A DNA stretch of 64,000 nt, from positions 9,376,493 to 9,440,492 of the forward strand of contig OX393564.1 of the NCBI GenBank assembly GCA_947652115.1, given 5' to 3'. Within the stretch, counting starts at the first letter, position 1; the number at the start of each line of letters is the position of its first letter. Below the pieces are notes generated by a model. The model was not told where the DNA came from. It worked only from the letters and a program-made list of their open reading frames with translations, and made no database searches. Shown one piece after another: positions 23,745 through 33,683 of the stretch. Made by a program: the position numbers and the translations under genes. The stretch is from Blastomussa wellsi. Its lineage: Eukaryota > Cnidaria > Anthozoa > Scleractinia > Plerogyridae.

Positions 23745-25030
23745 ATGGTCCCCATTCAGACATTCACCACAGGCATCAATCCCGTGGAATTTCAGATCGA
23801 CCCCAAGAAGATTACATCGATCTGAGCCGTAGTTATTTCGAATTGGAATTGAGTCTGAAGAAAGCCAATGGTGGCCATTTGGTGGCGGCCGAAAATCTGT
23901 TTCCCGCCAACAACTCGGCCCACACCCTGTTCAAGCAGATCAACGTGAAACTCAACGGGACCTTGATCAGCCCTCAGACAGATACTTACCTTTACAAGGC
24001 GTACCTAGAAACCTTGCTCAACTACGACAGAAATGACGGAGACACCCTCTTGAAACCTCAAGGTTGGTACAATGCCATCGATTGTGCAGCCACTTTAACA
24101 GCCAACAACCTGGACCATGCTGCCCCCAATGCCCATTACCATGCTCTGTCCGCCACCCAGAAAGAAGCGGTACTCGCCATGAAAGCCGAAGTGGTCAAGT
24201 ATGCCAGAGGAAACACGTACGTGTTACGGTTCAAACCCCACGTCGAAGTCTTTAATCTGACCAAAGTGTTGGTACCCGGCGTACAGATCCAGATCCAGAT
24301 GTACTTCAATTCGCCCGCCTTGTTCCTCAACGGAGTAGGTCCCCTAGCTGGACGCCTGACCTCCGAAGACGTCAAAGTGAAATTGTATCTCTGCCAATTG
24401 AGACTCAATCCCTCCGTGTACCTGGAATTGGAGCAGAAACAAAGAGAAACCAGGAAACCGGTCAGTTATCCCACCGTGCGAGGAGAAGTCAGAACCTTCA
24501 ACATGCAAGGCAACCAACAACGCTACGAATGCAACAATCTGTTCCAGGGACGAGTCTCCAATCGTCTCATCGTGGGAATGGTATTGTCCACCGCGTTCAC
24601 AGGCAACGTGGCCAACAATCCCTTCAGTTTTCAGAAATTTGGATTGACCAGTATCCGGCAATTGGTGTGAGGCGACGAATATCGCTACGAGACCTTGGAG
24701 TTGATTCACAACAACGACACCCGAGATGGAAGAGGTTACTTCAGGTTCTTACAAGCCACGGGATGTTTGTGTAAACAGAAAGGAAACATGGTGAGAAGGG
24801 TGGAATGGGGTCAAGGCAAGAACTGCACGTTGTTTGTATTTGACAACGCAGCCAACGGATGTTTGGACACTCCCGTGTTGAATCCCAAGCAGGGCGGAGA
24901 CGTGCAACTGATTCTCAGTTTTGGAGCCAATCCATGCGTGAATATCACCATCCTCGTCTACGGTGAATTTGAAAATCTCTTGGAAATCGACGACAACAAA
25001 GCCGTGATCTGCGACGTGTACCAGCGTTGA
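23745..25030 (+). pseudogene. Polinton major capsid protein (double jelly roll)
   Basis: The sequence carries the hallmark stretches of the Polinton major capsid protein: FKQINVKLNGTLISPQTDTY and YLETLLNYDR near 23905-24030, VPGVQIQIQMYFNSP near 24270-24320, KFGLTSIRQLV near 24635, and GEFENLLEID close to the end. These proteins form the hexon-like shell. A frameshift near 23805 separates the first about 20 codons. One in-frame TGA at 24668-24670 interrupts an otherwise single frame from 23843 to 25030. It follows the small basic-protein gene almost without a gap and overlaps the protease start by four bases. Confidence 0.9.
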
Positions 25031-25377
25031 GGAGTATGGAAAAAGTCGCCTGGAACAATGTTCAATTGGACCATTTGGCTCGACACGATCCGTTCCTGAA
25101 CGCTGACAGGCTGCAAGGTTACATCGTGAACACGGATCCGGTGCAGTCCCCCGGACGCCATTGGATCGTCCTGTGGACCACCCAGGGCGTTACCCTTGAG
25201 CACGTACCGGACGACCGAACCCTTCGAAACGTGGTTAACCACTCAATGGAAATACGTGATCAGCAACGGACAGAGTTTACAGTCCCGTTTAGTCAGAGTT
25301 GCGGCGATTACGCCTTGATGTGTTTTAAAGCCCGAGCCCGAGACAAGAGCATGCACGAGTTTGTCAATCAGTTTTAA
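25027..25377 (+). pseudogene. Adenain-like cysteine protease of Polinton A
   Basis: The candidate catalytic His lies in SPGRHWIVLW (about residue 44) and the Cys in SQSCGDYALMC (about residue 92), followed by the usual KARARDKSMHEFVNQF end. Such proteases mature Polinton capsids. The frame is formally open for 116 residues, but the middle (about 25195-25290), where an acidic catalytic residue and a PFETW-type stretch are expected, makes family sense only in another frame. Two compensating shifts are therefore likely, and this copy should be inactive. Confidence 0.75.
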
Positions 25378-25518
25378 AAACACGATTACGTGAGCAACGA
25401 TCATAAAGTAGTGCACCAGTTAAAGATGTTAATTGTAAACGAGTTGAAATGGAACGAAATCAGCAGGAGACCCTATCAACAAAACGGAAGCGCTTCTCGC
25501 GGAAGCGGTGTAAGATCT

Positions 25519-25646
25519 CTGTTATCTTGATTTGATGGAAGAAGGAGGCAACGACAAACGCGTTTTGGATCTGTTCACGAAACATTCGCATCACAGAAAT
25601 TTCGAGGAACGCCCATTACATCGTGGCCTTCAAGAATCCTCGCAGT
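25519..25646 (+). pseudogene. Fragment of the Polinton packaging ATPase
   Basis: A short frame reads DLMEEGGNDKRVLDLFTKHS followed by HHRNFEE and IVAFKNPRS. This is the segment after Walker B in the FtsK/HerA-type packaging ATPases of Polintons. The Walker A half is absent and the frame stops where the palindromic repeat at 25644 begins. A small internal deletion after HHRN is likely. Confidence 0.65.
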
Positions 25647-25808
25647 AGTAATGCCGGGATTAAATGAATACCACCTCGTCGTTCAACCGTTTTGTTATCT
25701 GCTCCCAGGAGAAACAAGCTCGCTTTCTGCTCGCTTCTTTCTCCTGGGAGCAGATAACAAAACGGTTGAACTCCAAGGTTGTATTCATTTGATCCCGGCA
25801 TTACTACT
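25644..25808. repeat. 165 bp palindrome (hairpin 1)
   Basis: The inner arms 25681-25714 and 25738-25771 are a perfect 34 bp inverted repeat around a 23 nt centre. The outer arms 25644-25670 and 25782-25808 match with one difference. The segment interrupts the ATPase fragment of Polinton A, so it is likely a foldback-type insertion. Confidence 0.8.
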
Positions 25809-25840
25809 TAATAACAACCCTGTAGAAGTTCGAACAATTT

Positions 25841-25955
25841 TATATCTTCGCCCAAGTGAAAGAAGATCGCTTTTTGCTCGCTACTTTCACTTGGGCGAAG
25901 ATATATAAACGGTTGAGCTCCGAGGTTGTATTCATTTAATTCCGGCATTACTACT
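25841..25955. repeat. Related hairpin 2 with a different stem
   Basis: The arms 25841-25862 and 25884-25905 are a perfect 22 bp inverted repeat. The centre (TCGCTTTTTGCTCGCT) and the right flank (AACGGTTGA, GGTTGTATTCATTT, CCGGCATTACTACTT) are nearly identical to hairpin 1, but the stem sequence differs on both arms together. The left outer arm is missing. Confidence 0.75.
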
Positions 25956-26000
25956 TGAAGAACAAACCTGCCAGGTTCGAACAATTTCGAGAGAGGGAAA

Positions 26001-26235
26001 TTATAGCAACCAAATTTTCTACAGGTAGCACATTTGCAGTTTCAACTAATTAGACAGAAGCGTCGGCACAACTGGCAAATAATAAAAGGAATGCAAAAAC
26101 CGTCGCCATGCCGCAGCTGTGGAATCGGGGTTTTGACCGACTGTGCGTGCATTGCGGAGGACACACGCTTCAACAGCGGCTACGAGAGCGGAAAAAAATT
26201 ATGCCTACCAAATTTCAGCTACCAAATTTGCACAA
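26001..26235. other. Repeated ACCAAATTT words upstream of the Rep-like frame
   Basis: Related 11-13 bp words occur at about 26005 (AACCAAATTTT), 26025 (GTAGCACATTTGCAG), 26207 (CCTACCAAATTTCAG) and 26218 (GCTACCAAATTTGC). They could be iterons of a replication origin or promoter elements; this is inference. A short cysteine-bearing frame (CRSCGIGVLTDCAC) at 26100-26200 overlaps but is unassigned. Confidence 0.25.
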
Positions 26236-26340
26236 GCATCAGCCAGACAACATTTTTTTCACAAATTTTTTCTCCCAATTGAACATATGTAGCCAAAAAA
26301 TATTTGCATATTTCTACAACAAAAAATCCAACAGCTACAA

Positions 26341-28935
26341 ATGGCAGTACAAAAAACATTCGAAAGCATAGGTCTCCGTTGCGAAAAAAACGTGGCCTCC
26401 CATCTTCTTCTCGAGAACGCGTACAATAGCAACCTCTTGCCGGACATCTCGAAAGTCGACTACCTAGCAGGAAACCTCGGCAAGACACACCTGCAACCAC
26501 TGCGAGGACTGCCCGCGTTTGTCGACGACATCTACGTGTTCGGCTATCTCCGCCGCGAAGACTGCGTTTTCCAAAAAGGTCGCTTTTCTTGCACAACAGG
26601 CGAGAAAGGTTCTGCAAAACTCGTGGTCGCAAAAATCGGTCTCGCTGTGCAGCAGAGCCTGGGAACAGGACCGGACGGCCGCAAAAGAAAACACATGCAG
26701 ACAAGCATCGTCCACACCCTCGCAAAAACAAAAGGAACCAGCGGAAGCACGATACGTACAACAATAGCAGCGATAGAAGCCGACACGTTGCAACAGGCAC
26801 AGTCCCACTGGCTCAGGCTGTTTCCAGAAGACGAGATAGCGGGCTACTTCGTGGCCAAGGTAGACGTTTCCGAAATGTCTTTGGAAGATTTGCACGAAGC
26901 GCTGCCAGCTTTCGAACGGCAGCTGCACGTATTCGGTTTTGGAATCTACTCCATCGACTACACGCAAGATTTTTCCGGAGTGTTGGACCGCGAAGCCCTT
27001 GTTTCGCACCTAGAATTCGAAGGTTTTCGCCAGACGGGCGACTTTTGTTCTGCAATGGGTTCGGATGCGCCAACGATTCTGCAGAACACCGACAGTGTGG
27101 GGAAGCACGTGTGCACATGGATCTCGAAAAGAGAAGACCGCACGGTCCGGACAAAAGTATACAACAAGATCATTTCCAACTTCGAAGCGGGCGAGATTCG
27201 AGAACCAGTGGGCGGCCATCTTGCCGACTATGCAGACTGCCCAAACGAGCACTTGCGCCGAACTTTCCAACACCCTGATGTCCAAGATCGCGGATGCACC
27301 AGAATCGAAGTTTCCATATACGGGTGCCCCACAAACGAGCTCTCCGAAGCAACCGCCGACCATGTGGTACAGGAAACTTTGACAAAGGTTTCGCCGGAAG
27401 GAGAAGGTCTTTTCGTGGTCCAACCACCAAACAAACAATGGGAAAACCTGGCTTCTTGCCTGGACCGCTGCCTCGTTTTGGCGAACCACCCGCAAGGCCA
27501 CATATTTGTCGGCTGGTTCGCGCACACACAAACAGGAAGAATATCGGGGGTGCACGTGCAACCAACCAAAGCGAACGTTGTGGACGCGGCGAAATGGGAA
27601 AATTCGGTGGTGTGGGCGGCAGCCGACTTTGGTTTCCGCGCATGCCCGATTTTTCGGGTAGATATCCTTTCCACACAGGAAGAAGGTGTGGAAATAGGGC
27701 CCCTGCATTGCTACACAAAAGACGAGGAAACGAAAACAATATTGGCGGCAAGGAAATGGCCATGCCAGCTGCACCCAGGCGCCCCAGACCCGTCTATACT
27801 TCTTCCATCGACAAAAACAGTTTCTTGGGAATGGCGGCAAACCAAATGCAGCGCTATTGGGCGAAATGTCTCCAAATTCCAGCTGCAAGGAGTACCAGAA
27901 ATCGCACAAGAGCGGCAAATTTCGACACTTTCCACCAGATCTCGCGAAAAAGCGTTGCAAGAAATACAGGACGCGGCAAGCGCAGAAGAATGGCGAAGAC
28001 GTTCTTGGGACAAACAAACGGCCGAGCAAGATGCGAAGCGAAAAAAATACGAAGAAGAGTGAAATCGCCGCAAAGCAGAGCTGGAAAGGGTGGAAAAAAT
28101 TATGCAATCGAAATAGGTCTACGAACAAAAAAGCCAAGAGGTGCGGGGGATGGTGGAACAATGTTTGCGAGAATCTGCAACCAAGGTTGCGGCGCTTGCA
28201 CGCGCGAAGTGGAAAGTTGTTGGCGGCAGGCAAAGAAACGACCCCAAAAGCAAATTTCGGGTTGTATTGGCAAACGAAGGGAAAATCGTCAACGTGTTTG
28301 CAACAAAAGCTCTGCAAAAAATTGTTTCGGAATGCCTGGGCATTTTCGAAAAGTCCGTTTCGGATTGGTACGGCAGAACGACTTTCTGGCTTCCTTCTTT
28401 CTCCAGCGTTGAAAAGCTTGGAGGTTTGGAAATACAGATGGGGAAGCCGCAAAGTTTCTGCAACAACGAAGGGACAAATGTTGTATGGAACCCAATACGT
28501 GTTGTTTCCGCCCCAGACCCGCAAAGAGCTGCAATTTTGCAAGCGATGGCAAAGGAGAGCGCAAAATACGATATTCTTCGAGGAGAGTTCGAAAAAGAAA
28601 AAGAAACGGAGTTCGAAAAAGTAGAGGCGCCGAAAAACAAGGACACAAAAAAATCGATAGATTTGCAGCCCGGCGAATACAAGTGCAAGAAGTTTGCTTA
28701 CACAACTTTTCGAAACTCTCCGCGAACCATATTGTTTGTGTTTCCGGTTGGAGAGGACGGGCAGCCAACAACAGACGACGAAACCCCAATACAAGGCTAT
28801 TTTCTGCAAAAAGAGGTGGAGAATCTTGGAGGCTTCGAGTTCCTCGAAAAAAGAACAACGCCATTGCTTTGCAGAATCGGACAAGAGAGAACCACACCAC
28901 AGAAAAAGAAGGACAGACTTGTTGCTCTGGCGTAG
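26341..28935 (+). pseudogene. 864-codon Rep-like protein frame with two in-frame stops
   Basis: A single frame runs from ATG 26341 to 28935, interrupted only by TGA at codon 574 and TAG at codon 592, both inside a Glu/Lys/Arg-rich coiled-coil segment. The N-terminal half contains FGIYSIDYTQDFSG (about residue 200), RTKVYNK (about 270) and GCTRIEVSIY (about 320). The order of an acidic D-Y-T-x-D-F stretch, a K-x-Y-N-K motif and RIEV recalls plasmid/phage replication-initiation (Rep_trans-like) proteins, but I cannot confirm an HUH or Tyr nuclease site. The C-terminal part beyond the stops stays protein-like. It may be an endogenous copy of an unclassified small DNA virus or replicon. Composition and codon use differ from both neighbours. 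Confidence 0.5.
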
Positions 28936-28959
28936 AAACCAAATCTATGGCTTGCTCTG

Positions 28960-29640
28960 TCTATCTCTTGGCTTTGGCCGCCAAGAAGGCAGAAAACAAA
29001 ATCCCCGTAGAAAGCAACAACGAAAAGTTCTCCAAGATGCCAGGATTTCCATTTTTTTTCGCGTGTTCCGGGGCTATTTTGCCCACAATTGTGGCAACAT
29101 TTTGGTTCTCCTTTGTTTCTGCATATTTGCAGAGAGAATCCCAATATTCCGTGTCTTCTTGTTTCTCGTACTTTTTTCTACATTCTTCGAACTGATCGCG
29201 TCGAAAGTGTGGTAGAACACCTCTGCCGTAGACCAATTCCATTTGGAATATCTGTTGCATGTTTCTAATTGCGAGCACTCTATTCCATTGCACGAATTCC
29301 TTTGGGCGCAGGCTGCTGTGGCGGGCTGGCCAACCTTTGCAGCATTCTGTTGTTGGCACTCTTCGAATTTCGGTCGCAGTGTTGCATGCAGAAGAAGGAG
29401 GACAGAACCAATCCCACCAACAATCCCAACAACCTGCACAACACCCCAAGCAGCAGACATTGCGGCATTGGCGGCGCCCACTATTCTGTCTGTTTGCTCT
29501 CGAATAGCATTGCTGTTTTTTTCTATGCTCTCCAGGATTCCGCCTGTTTCTTCCACTTCCGCTTCCAGCCCTTGCAAACCTTCCCCAATCTCCTCCACAT
29601 CTTCGAAGTGGCTTTCTTGGGTCTTCAACAACAAATCCAT
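28960..29640 (-). pseudogene. Coiled-coil membrane protein, frameshifted, unrecognised
   Basis: Starting at ATG 29640, an acidic heptad-like coiled coil (SHFEDVEEIGEGLQGLEAE, continuing to about residue 55) is followed by a hydrophobic segment (VVQVVGIVGGIGSVLLLL) and a cysteine-rich region. A frameshift near 29220-29240 moves the sensible frame, which continues to 28961 and ends with a second hydrophobic segment (FSLLLSTGILFSAFL) before AAKAKR. It is convergent with the Rep-like frame with a gap of about 25 bp and shares its composition, so the two probably came as one unit. It could be an envelope or structural membrane protein; no family is recognised. Confidence 0.4.
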
Positions 29641-29787
29641 ATTTTTCTGTAGGTCCTGCACGCCGGCCAGGATCTGCGGCAGAAGAACATGCTCGCGTCT
29701 ATTTGTTAAATGAAGACCAAAAGAACTTATGCATCACCCAATTCCAGCGATGCCCATAAATGCCCTCTGTCTCAACCAATCAACATT

Positions 29788-29929
29788 CATTAATCTTGCC
29801 CGCTATGTCATAAACATAAAGGAAAATAGTTCTGTCTCGGTTGCTATTCGTCGCATTTCATTAATCTTGCCCGCTATGTCATAAACATAAAGGAAAATAG
29901 TTCTGTCTCGGTTGCTATTCGTCGCATTT
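29788..29929. repeat. Two tandem copies of a 71 bp unit
   Basis: The unit beginning CATTAATCTTGCCCGCTATG is repeated directly and almost identically at 29788 and 29859. It lies just outside the membrane-protein frame. Confidence 0.9.
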
Positions 29930-30049
29930 CATTCAACTCATACAGTCAACAGATGACATCGCACCACCAATTTAGCCTTTGGGCTCCCTTCCTCGCACCT
30001 TAGAAATAAAAAGCACAACGCAAACTTAGTTTTAGGGGATCCCGAGAAT

Positions 30050-30330
30050 CGTTTTTTTGTTGTTGTTGTTGTTGTTATTGTTCGACATACCCGTCTGGAG
30101 TCATTTAATTTTGGGCCCGCAGAGCCCCTGTTTTGACGAGGCCGGATTTCAATTTGGCCGCGTATATTGATAATAATGGTGCTTCTCTGGCGCACTTCTC
30201 GCGCTGGAACTCCGCTACAAATAAGAGAATTGACACCATCTCTCATTGTCCATTGTCGGCCTAACTCCAATCCAAACTATTTACGTGACATTTCATCATT
30301 ATGTCTATCTTGGAACTATTTCTAACAGTT
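30050..30330. other. No gene recognised; short GTT microsatellite
   Basis: A (GTT)n run lies at about 30059-30080. The rest shows no features beyond anonymous AT-rich sequence. A 110-codon minus-strand frame (30270-29938) has no family signature. Confidence 0.4.
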
Positions 30331-30370
30331 AAAATATGAACTCAATAAATTGACCTCGCTCCCAATGTGT

Positions 30371-30427
30371 GGCTTCTTAGCTAGGTAGAGCATCGCACCG
30401 GTACGGGTTCGAATCCCGTTGAAGCCC
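30371..30427 (+). repeat. Truncated tRNA-like sequence, copy 1
   Basis: It contains GGTAGAGCATCGCACCGGTA and the T-arm word GGTTCGAATCCCGTTGAAGCC-like end, but lacks about 15 bases of the middle. It is followed by the same downstream sequence (CAGGCTTCTTCTTTCCAA) as copy 2. Confidence 0.6.
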
Positions 30428-30601
30428 TGATTTTTTCAGGCTTCTTCTTTCCAATTGCTTAAATTGGAAATTAACTGCGGTAATCATTGTTCACTTTCAT
30501 CTATATCCGCAGTTCAAATATGAATTATTTCATATATACTTCACATCATTTCAGTCCACGGGAAAATATGAACTCGATAAATTGGCCTCGCTCTCAGTTT
30601 C

Positions 30602-30672
30602 GCTTCATAGCTCAGTTGGTAGAGCATCGCACCGGTATCGCAGAGATCACAGGTTCGAATCCCGTTGAAGCC
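30602..30672 (+). repeat. tRNA-like sequence, copy 2 (SINE head or tRNA pseudogene)
   Basis: The acceptor ends GCTTCA/TGAAGC, a proper D arm (AGCTCAGTTGGTAGAGC) and a T loop (GGTTCGAATCC) are present, so Pol III boxes A and B are visible. The anticodon stem does not pair and the T stem has a mismatch. It is therefore not a functional tRNA. It is repeated in tandem with copy 1 about 230 bp apart, including shared upstream (AAATATGAACTC) and downstream sequence. Confidence 0.65.
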
Positions 30673-30689
30673 ATGATTTTTTTTCAGGC

Positions 30690-31970
30690 TTCTTCTTTCC
30701 AACTGCTTAACTTTGAAATTAAACTGCAACAACCATTCTTCACTTTCATCTAATCTTTTGGAACGTGTTAATGGTGCCATGACATATGTCCATGTAAACT
30801 ATTGGTTTTTATACATTGTAGTTTGATTAAAAATAGAACACAAACAGCGGTGATAAACATTTTAGAACCATAAACTTTTCTAAACTTAAGGGGGGACGAA
30901 ATTTTGTTTTCATCGGAATTTGAAGCTTAAGGTATTGGAAGTTTTATTTTGAGAATTTCTGTTATCGTAAGTTCAAAGCTCATTTTCTCAAAACGAGTTA
31001 ATTTTGCCTTTGAGAAAAGATATTTTTGAGAAGGATTTGTCCAATTGAGCTGAAATTTTCAGGATTTGTTGTCCTCGGTACGTTTTATGTTTTTAGCATA
31101 GAACTTTTCCATCCAATGTATTTTGTAGAAGTTATTGAAGCAAACGAGCCTTCTCGATGATGATAGGTTTAATAATCTCAACGATGAACGAGAACTAATA
31201 CACAAAAATAAGACAAGAATACAATAAGATGGAGAAACTAGCGAGCTAAATACATAGGAACGAGAATCAACTTACGTAATATAGTGATGAACGAGGCAAC
31301 AAGTTACATTTAGATCGCTAGAAGCTGTAATAGCTAGTGTTCGTGTATAAACTAAAACAAAATGTCCGACCCGTGAATACTCGACTCTAGTGAACTGGTC
31401 AGCGGTTGTACTAGGATTGTTCTTCCGGTCAGCGGTATCTCTGCAGTTATCCATTGAAACGTATGCTGGAATTTCTTTATCAGGTTTAACTGGTCACCAT
31501 TTCATGTGATCATTTCAATCTCTATGCTTATCCCAGCAAGCTATTTGTCTTCTTTGTATAGCTTACAACATTTTAAGGTTTTGCAGCTCCATATTAGAAC
31601 TATTACTGCAATAACCACAATGTAAAATGCAAATACATTCTGTAAATGTAAAGACATGACACTTTTTTGAGGGAAAAAATCCTGCAGAGAAATTAGGAGG
31701 GAAAGAAATATCCTGCAGAGCATTTAGGAGGGAAAAAAATATCCTGCCCACCAGGTTGCTAGAAAATAAAACTTGCTGACCAGAAATATCCTCCCCCCAA
31801 GAGTTAAATGGTCGGCCCCTAAATGTGGCGCGCACGCGTGATACATAATCCGCTGGTCAATGTCAAGCTTAGTGTTGCAGGCCTCTCTTGGGCCCGCAAC
31901 AATAATGATGGGGGTCTGGGACCTAGGCAGAGAAATCTTCAGTCATGCTTAAAAATAAAGCTGTCTGTCA
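30690..31970. other. Non-coding stretch with a short tandem repeat
   Basis: No gene is seen. At about 31680-31745 a roughly 31 bp unit (TTAGGAGGGAAAGAAATATCC) is repeated two to three times. The segment near 31800-31820 (GAGTTAAATGGTCGGCCCC) looks like a repeat-element end. Confidence 0.4.
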
Positions 31971-31974
31971 AATG

Positions 31975-32405
31975 ACAAAATTGAAAAGCTTTGTTAATAA
32001 AAGCAAAAGATTTTCGCTGGCTGCACCTCTTGAATGATCAAAGTCTCTTTAACTTTACAACGGTGGTCGCTTTTTCCGGGCGCCGAAATGTCAAAATGGT
32101 CCCATTTAATGTAACCATTTGAGAGGCCTTGAAATGTTCAGTTTTTCTGTCATGTAGACGTCGTTTGGTGTTAGCAACATAAAAATCACTGCAATCCCAG
32201 CAGCTAGCTTTGTGTATGACCTTAGACAATTGAGGTCGGTCGAGGTAGTCCTTGTAAGGATAGAAACATTTGATGTGCCATGTGTTTTGAAAATTATCCT
32301 TGACATTGACAAAAGAGTAGAAGCGATTTTCAAAGGATTTATGACGCTTAATAATTTGATTGCTATGGGGACCTAAGTAGGGGAGCAAAATAATAATATT
32401 CTTTT
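31975..32405 (-). pseudogene. Penelope-like element fragment: GIY-YIG endonuclease end
   Basis: The minus strand reads LPYLGPHSN, then KASCWDCSDFYVANTKRRLH with DRKTEHFKA. This is the signature of the C-terminal GIY-YIG endonuclease of Penelope-like retroelements. A frameshift near 32115 moves the rest (KWDHFDI, KVKETLIIQE) to another frame. Only the last about 140 codons remain; the reverse transcriptase part is not present. It is a dead fragment, outside the 3' end of the channel gene. Confidence 0.75.
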
Positions 32406-32511
32406 GGGGACTAGACTGTTGTAGCGACTCCGAAACGTCGTTCGTTTTTCTTGCTTGCGTGTTATCAAATTCTACTTCGATCCAAGAAAGGAAAGGCCAC
32501 TAAAACGCTAA

Positions 32512-32694
32512 TAGACCCTTTTCATAAATGGATGCCAATTATAAATTCTTTTGTAAGTATTAAAATTAGCCTTACTAACCTCGTTTTTGAGTTGATAATT
32601 CAAAAGAATTTTTACTCCCAAACGAGTTTAGTGAGGCTAATTTGAATGCATACAAAATAATTTTTAATTGGCAGCCATTTATGAAAAGGGTCTA
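32512..32694. repeat. 183 bp palindromic MITE
   Basis: The ends TAGACCCTTTTCATAAATGG and the inverse match, and inverted similarity extends over about 60 bp on each side (GCCAATTA, AAATTAGCC). No coding capacity is seen. Confidence 0.75.
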
Positions 32695-33538
32695 TTTCTG
32701 CATTAAATATGGACGAGCTGGTTCATGCATGGGAGCCTTTGATACGTTTCTGAATGATATTGCGATTCCGTAATTTCCGGCAAATCCAGAGAAACTCGTG
32801 CATCCCTAAGCTGAAAACTGCAAATAGCAAGAGGGCCGGGAAAATTTTCAAGTAATCAATCAGATAAAGATATTTGAATCCCACTCATGGAGCAGATGAA
32901 TCCTAACAGCGGAGCAGCATAGGAAAGACATTTCAAAAAAAACCATCTAGCCGTGATCATACGAGCGAGCGAGTGTCTGTCCGTGCAGACTGTGAAGGAG
33001 GGGTAGGTACTTCGTGTAGTTTTTAATCATTCTTCAGCCAGTAAATTCGATATCCTAATCAGTTAAGTGCCTGCTGGATAGCCACCTTCCTTAAACTTAC
33101 AAATTCAGGCACATGTTCCTATAGATATCCCTATCAAACCACTATATGATAGCTCTATGACGTATCTTCCGAGGGGGGGTGGGGAGTTCCTGTTAGTTTT
33201 CTCAAAATCGAGGAAAGGCGTGCGAGAATAAAATACATATATCTTAACCGCTTCTTGCCTTCTTTTGGCAGCTTTTGTACACGAGATAATTTTACCCTTT
33301 TACCTTTATTTGATTTTCAGTCCATTATTATTGCAAATATATTCCACTTGAGAGTTTTTCGAAGTGCTGATCTGCGACAACACAAAAAAGCTTGACAGAA
33401 TTGACATAAAATTGACTGAAAATGAAGATTTTGTGCTATGCATCCAGAACGAGTTAACCCCAGCTTGGAATTACAAACAAATTTCTTCGCTTTCATCAAG
33501 CTCCCTATTACGTTTAATAGCTCGTAGCTAGATGGCTT

Positions 33539-33544
33539 TTTATT
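33539..33544 (-). terminator. Candidate polyadenylation signal of the channel gene
   Basis: AATAAA on the minus strand lies about 140 bp after the stop codon at 33684. Confidence 0.5.
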
Positions 33545-33683
33545 TTACAAACATACAAAACACTTTTATTCGCATTTCAGCCGCATTGAAGACAGCAAAA
33601 ACGTTCTCGGCAGGCTTCACGCACAACAGACACATCACATTGAGGTTTTATTTTTCAATTTGAAATCATGTGGCGGCTTTCTA

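Larger units (their letters stand above)
8590..25646. mobile_element. Polinton/Maverick element A, decayed and interrupted
   Basis: The gene set is diagnostic of a Polinton: protein-primed PolB (minus), retroviral-type integrase with chromodomain, minor capsid-like protein, small basic protein, major capsid protein, adenain-like protease and packaging ATPase (all plus). Nearly every gene carries frameshifts or stops, so this is an old endogenous copy. A 7.8 kb transposon splits it at 15762-23560. The ATPase is cut at 25646 by a palindromic repeat, and no terminal inverted repeats were found, so both boundaries are approximate. Confidence 0.85.

Noticed and set aside
27010..28884. A 624-codon open frame on the minus strand opposite the Rep-like frame
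   Set aside because: It is rich in Phe, Cys, Arg and Ser as antisense frames of Lys/Glu-rich genes are, has no recognisable motif, and the plus-strand frame explains the codon pattern better. I treat it as an antisense shadow.
26341..29700. Bacterial contamination as the origin of the Rep-like block
   Set aside because: The block is embedded in eukaryotic repeats on both sides and carries disabling stops; there are no bacterial operon features. An endogenous element is more likely, though long reads would settle it.
30602..30672. Functional tRNA gene
   Set aside because: D and T arms are present but the anticodon arm does not pair, the T stem has a mismatch, and a truncated copy sits in tandem.
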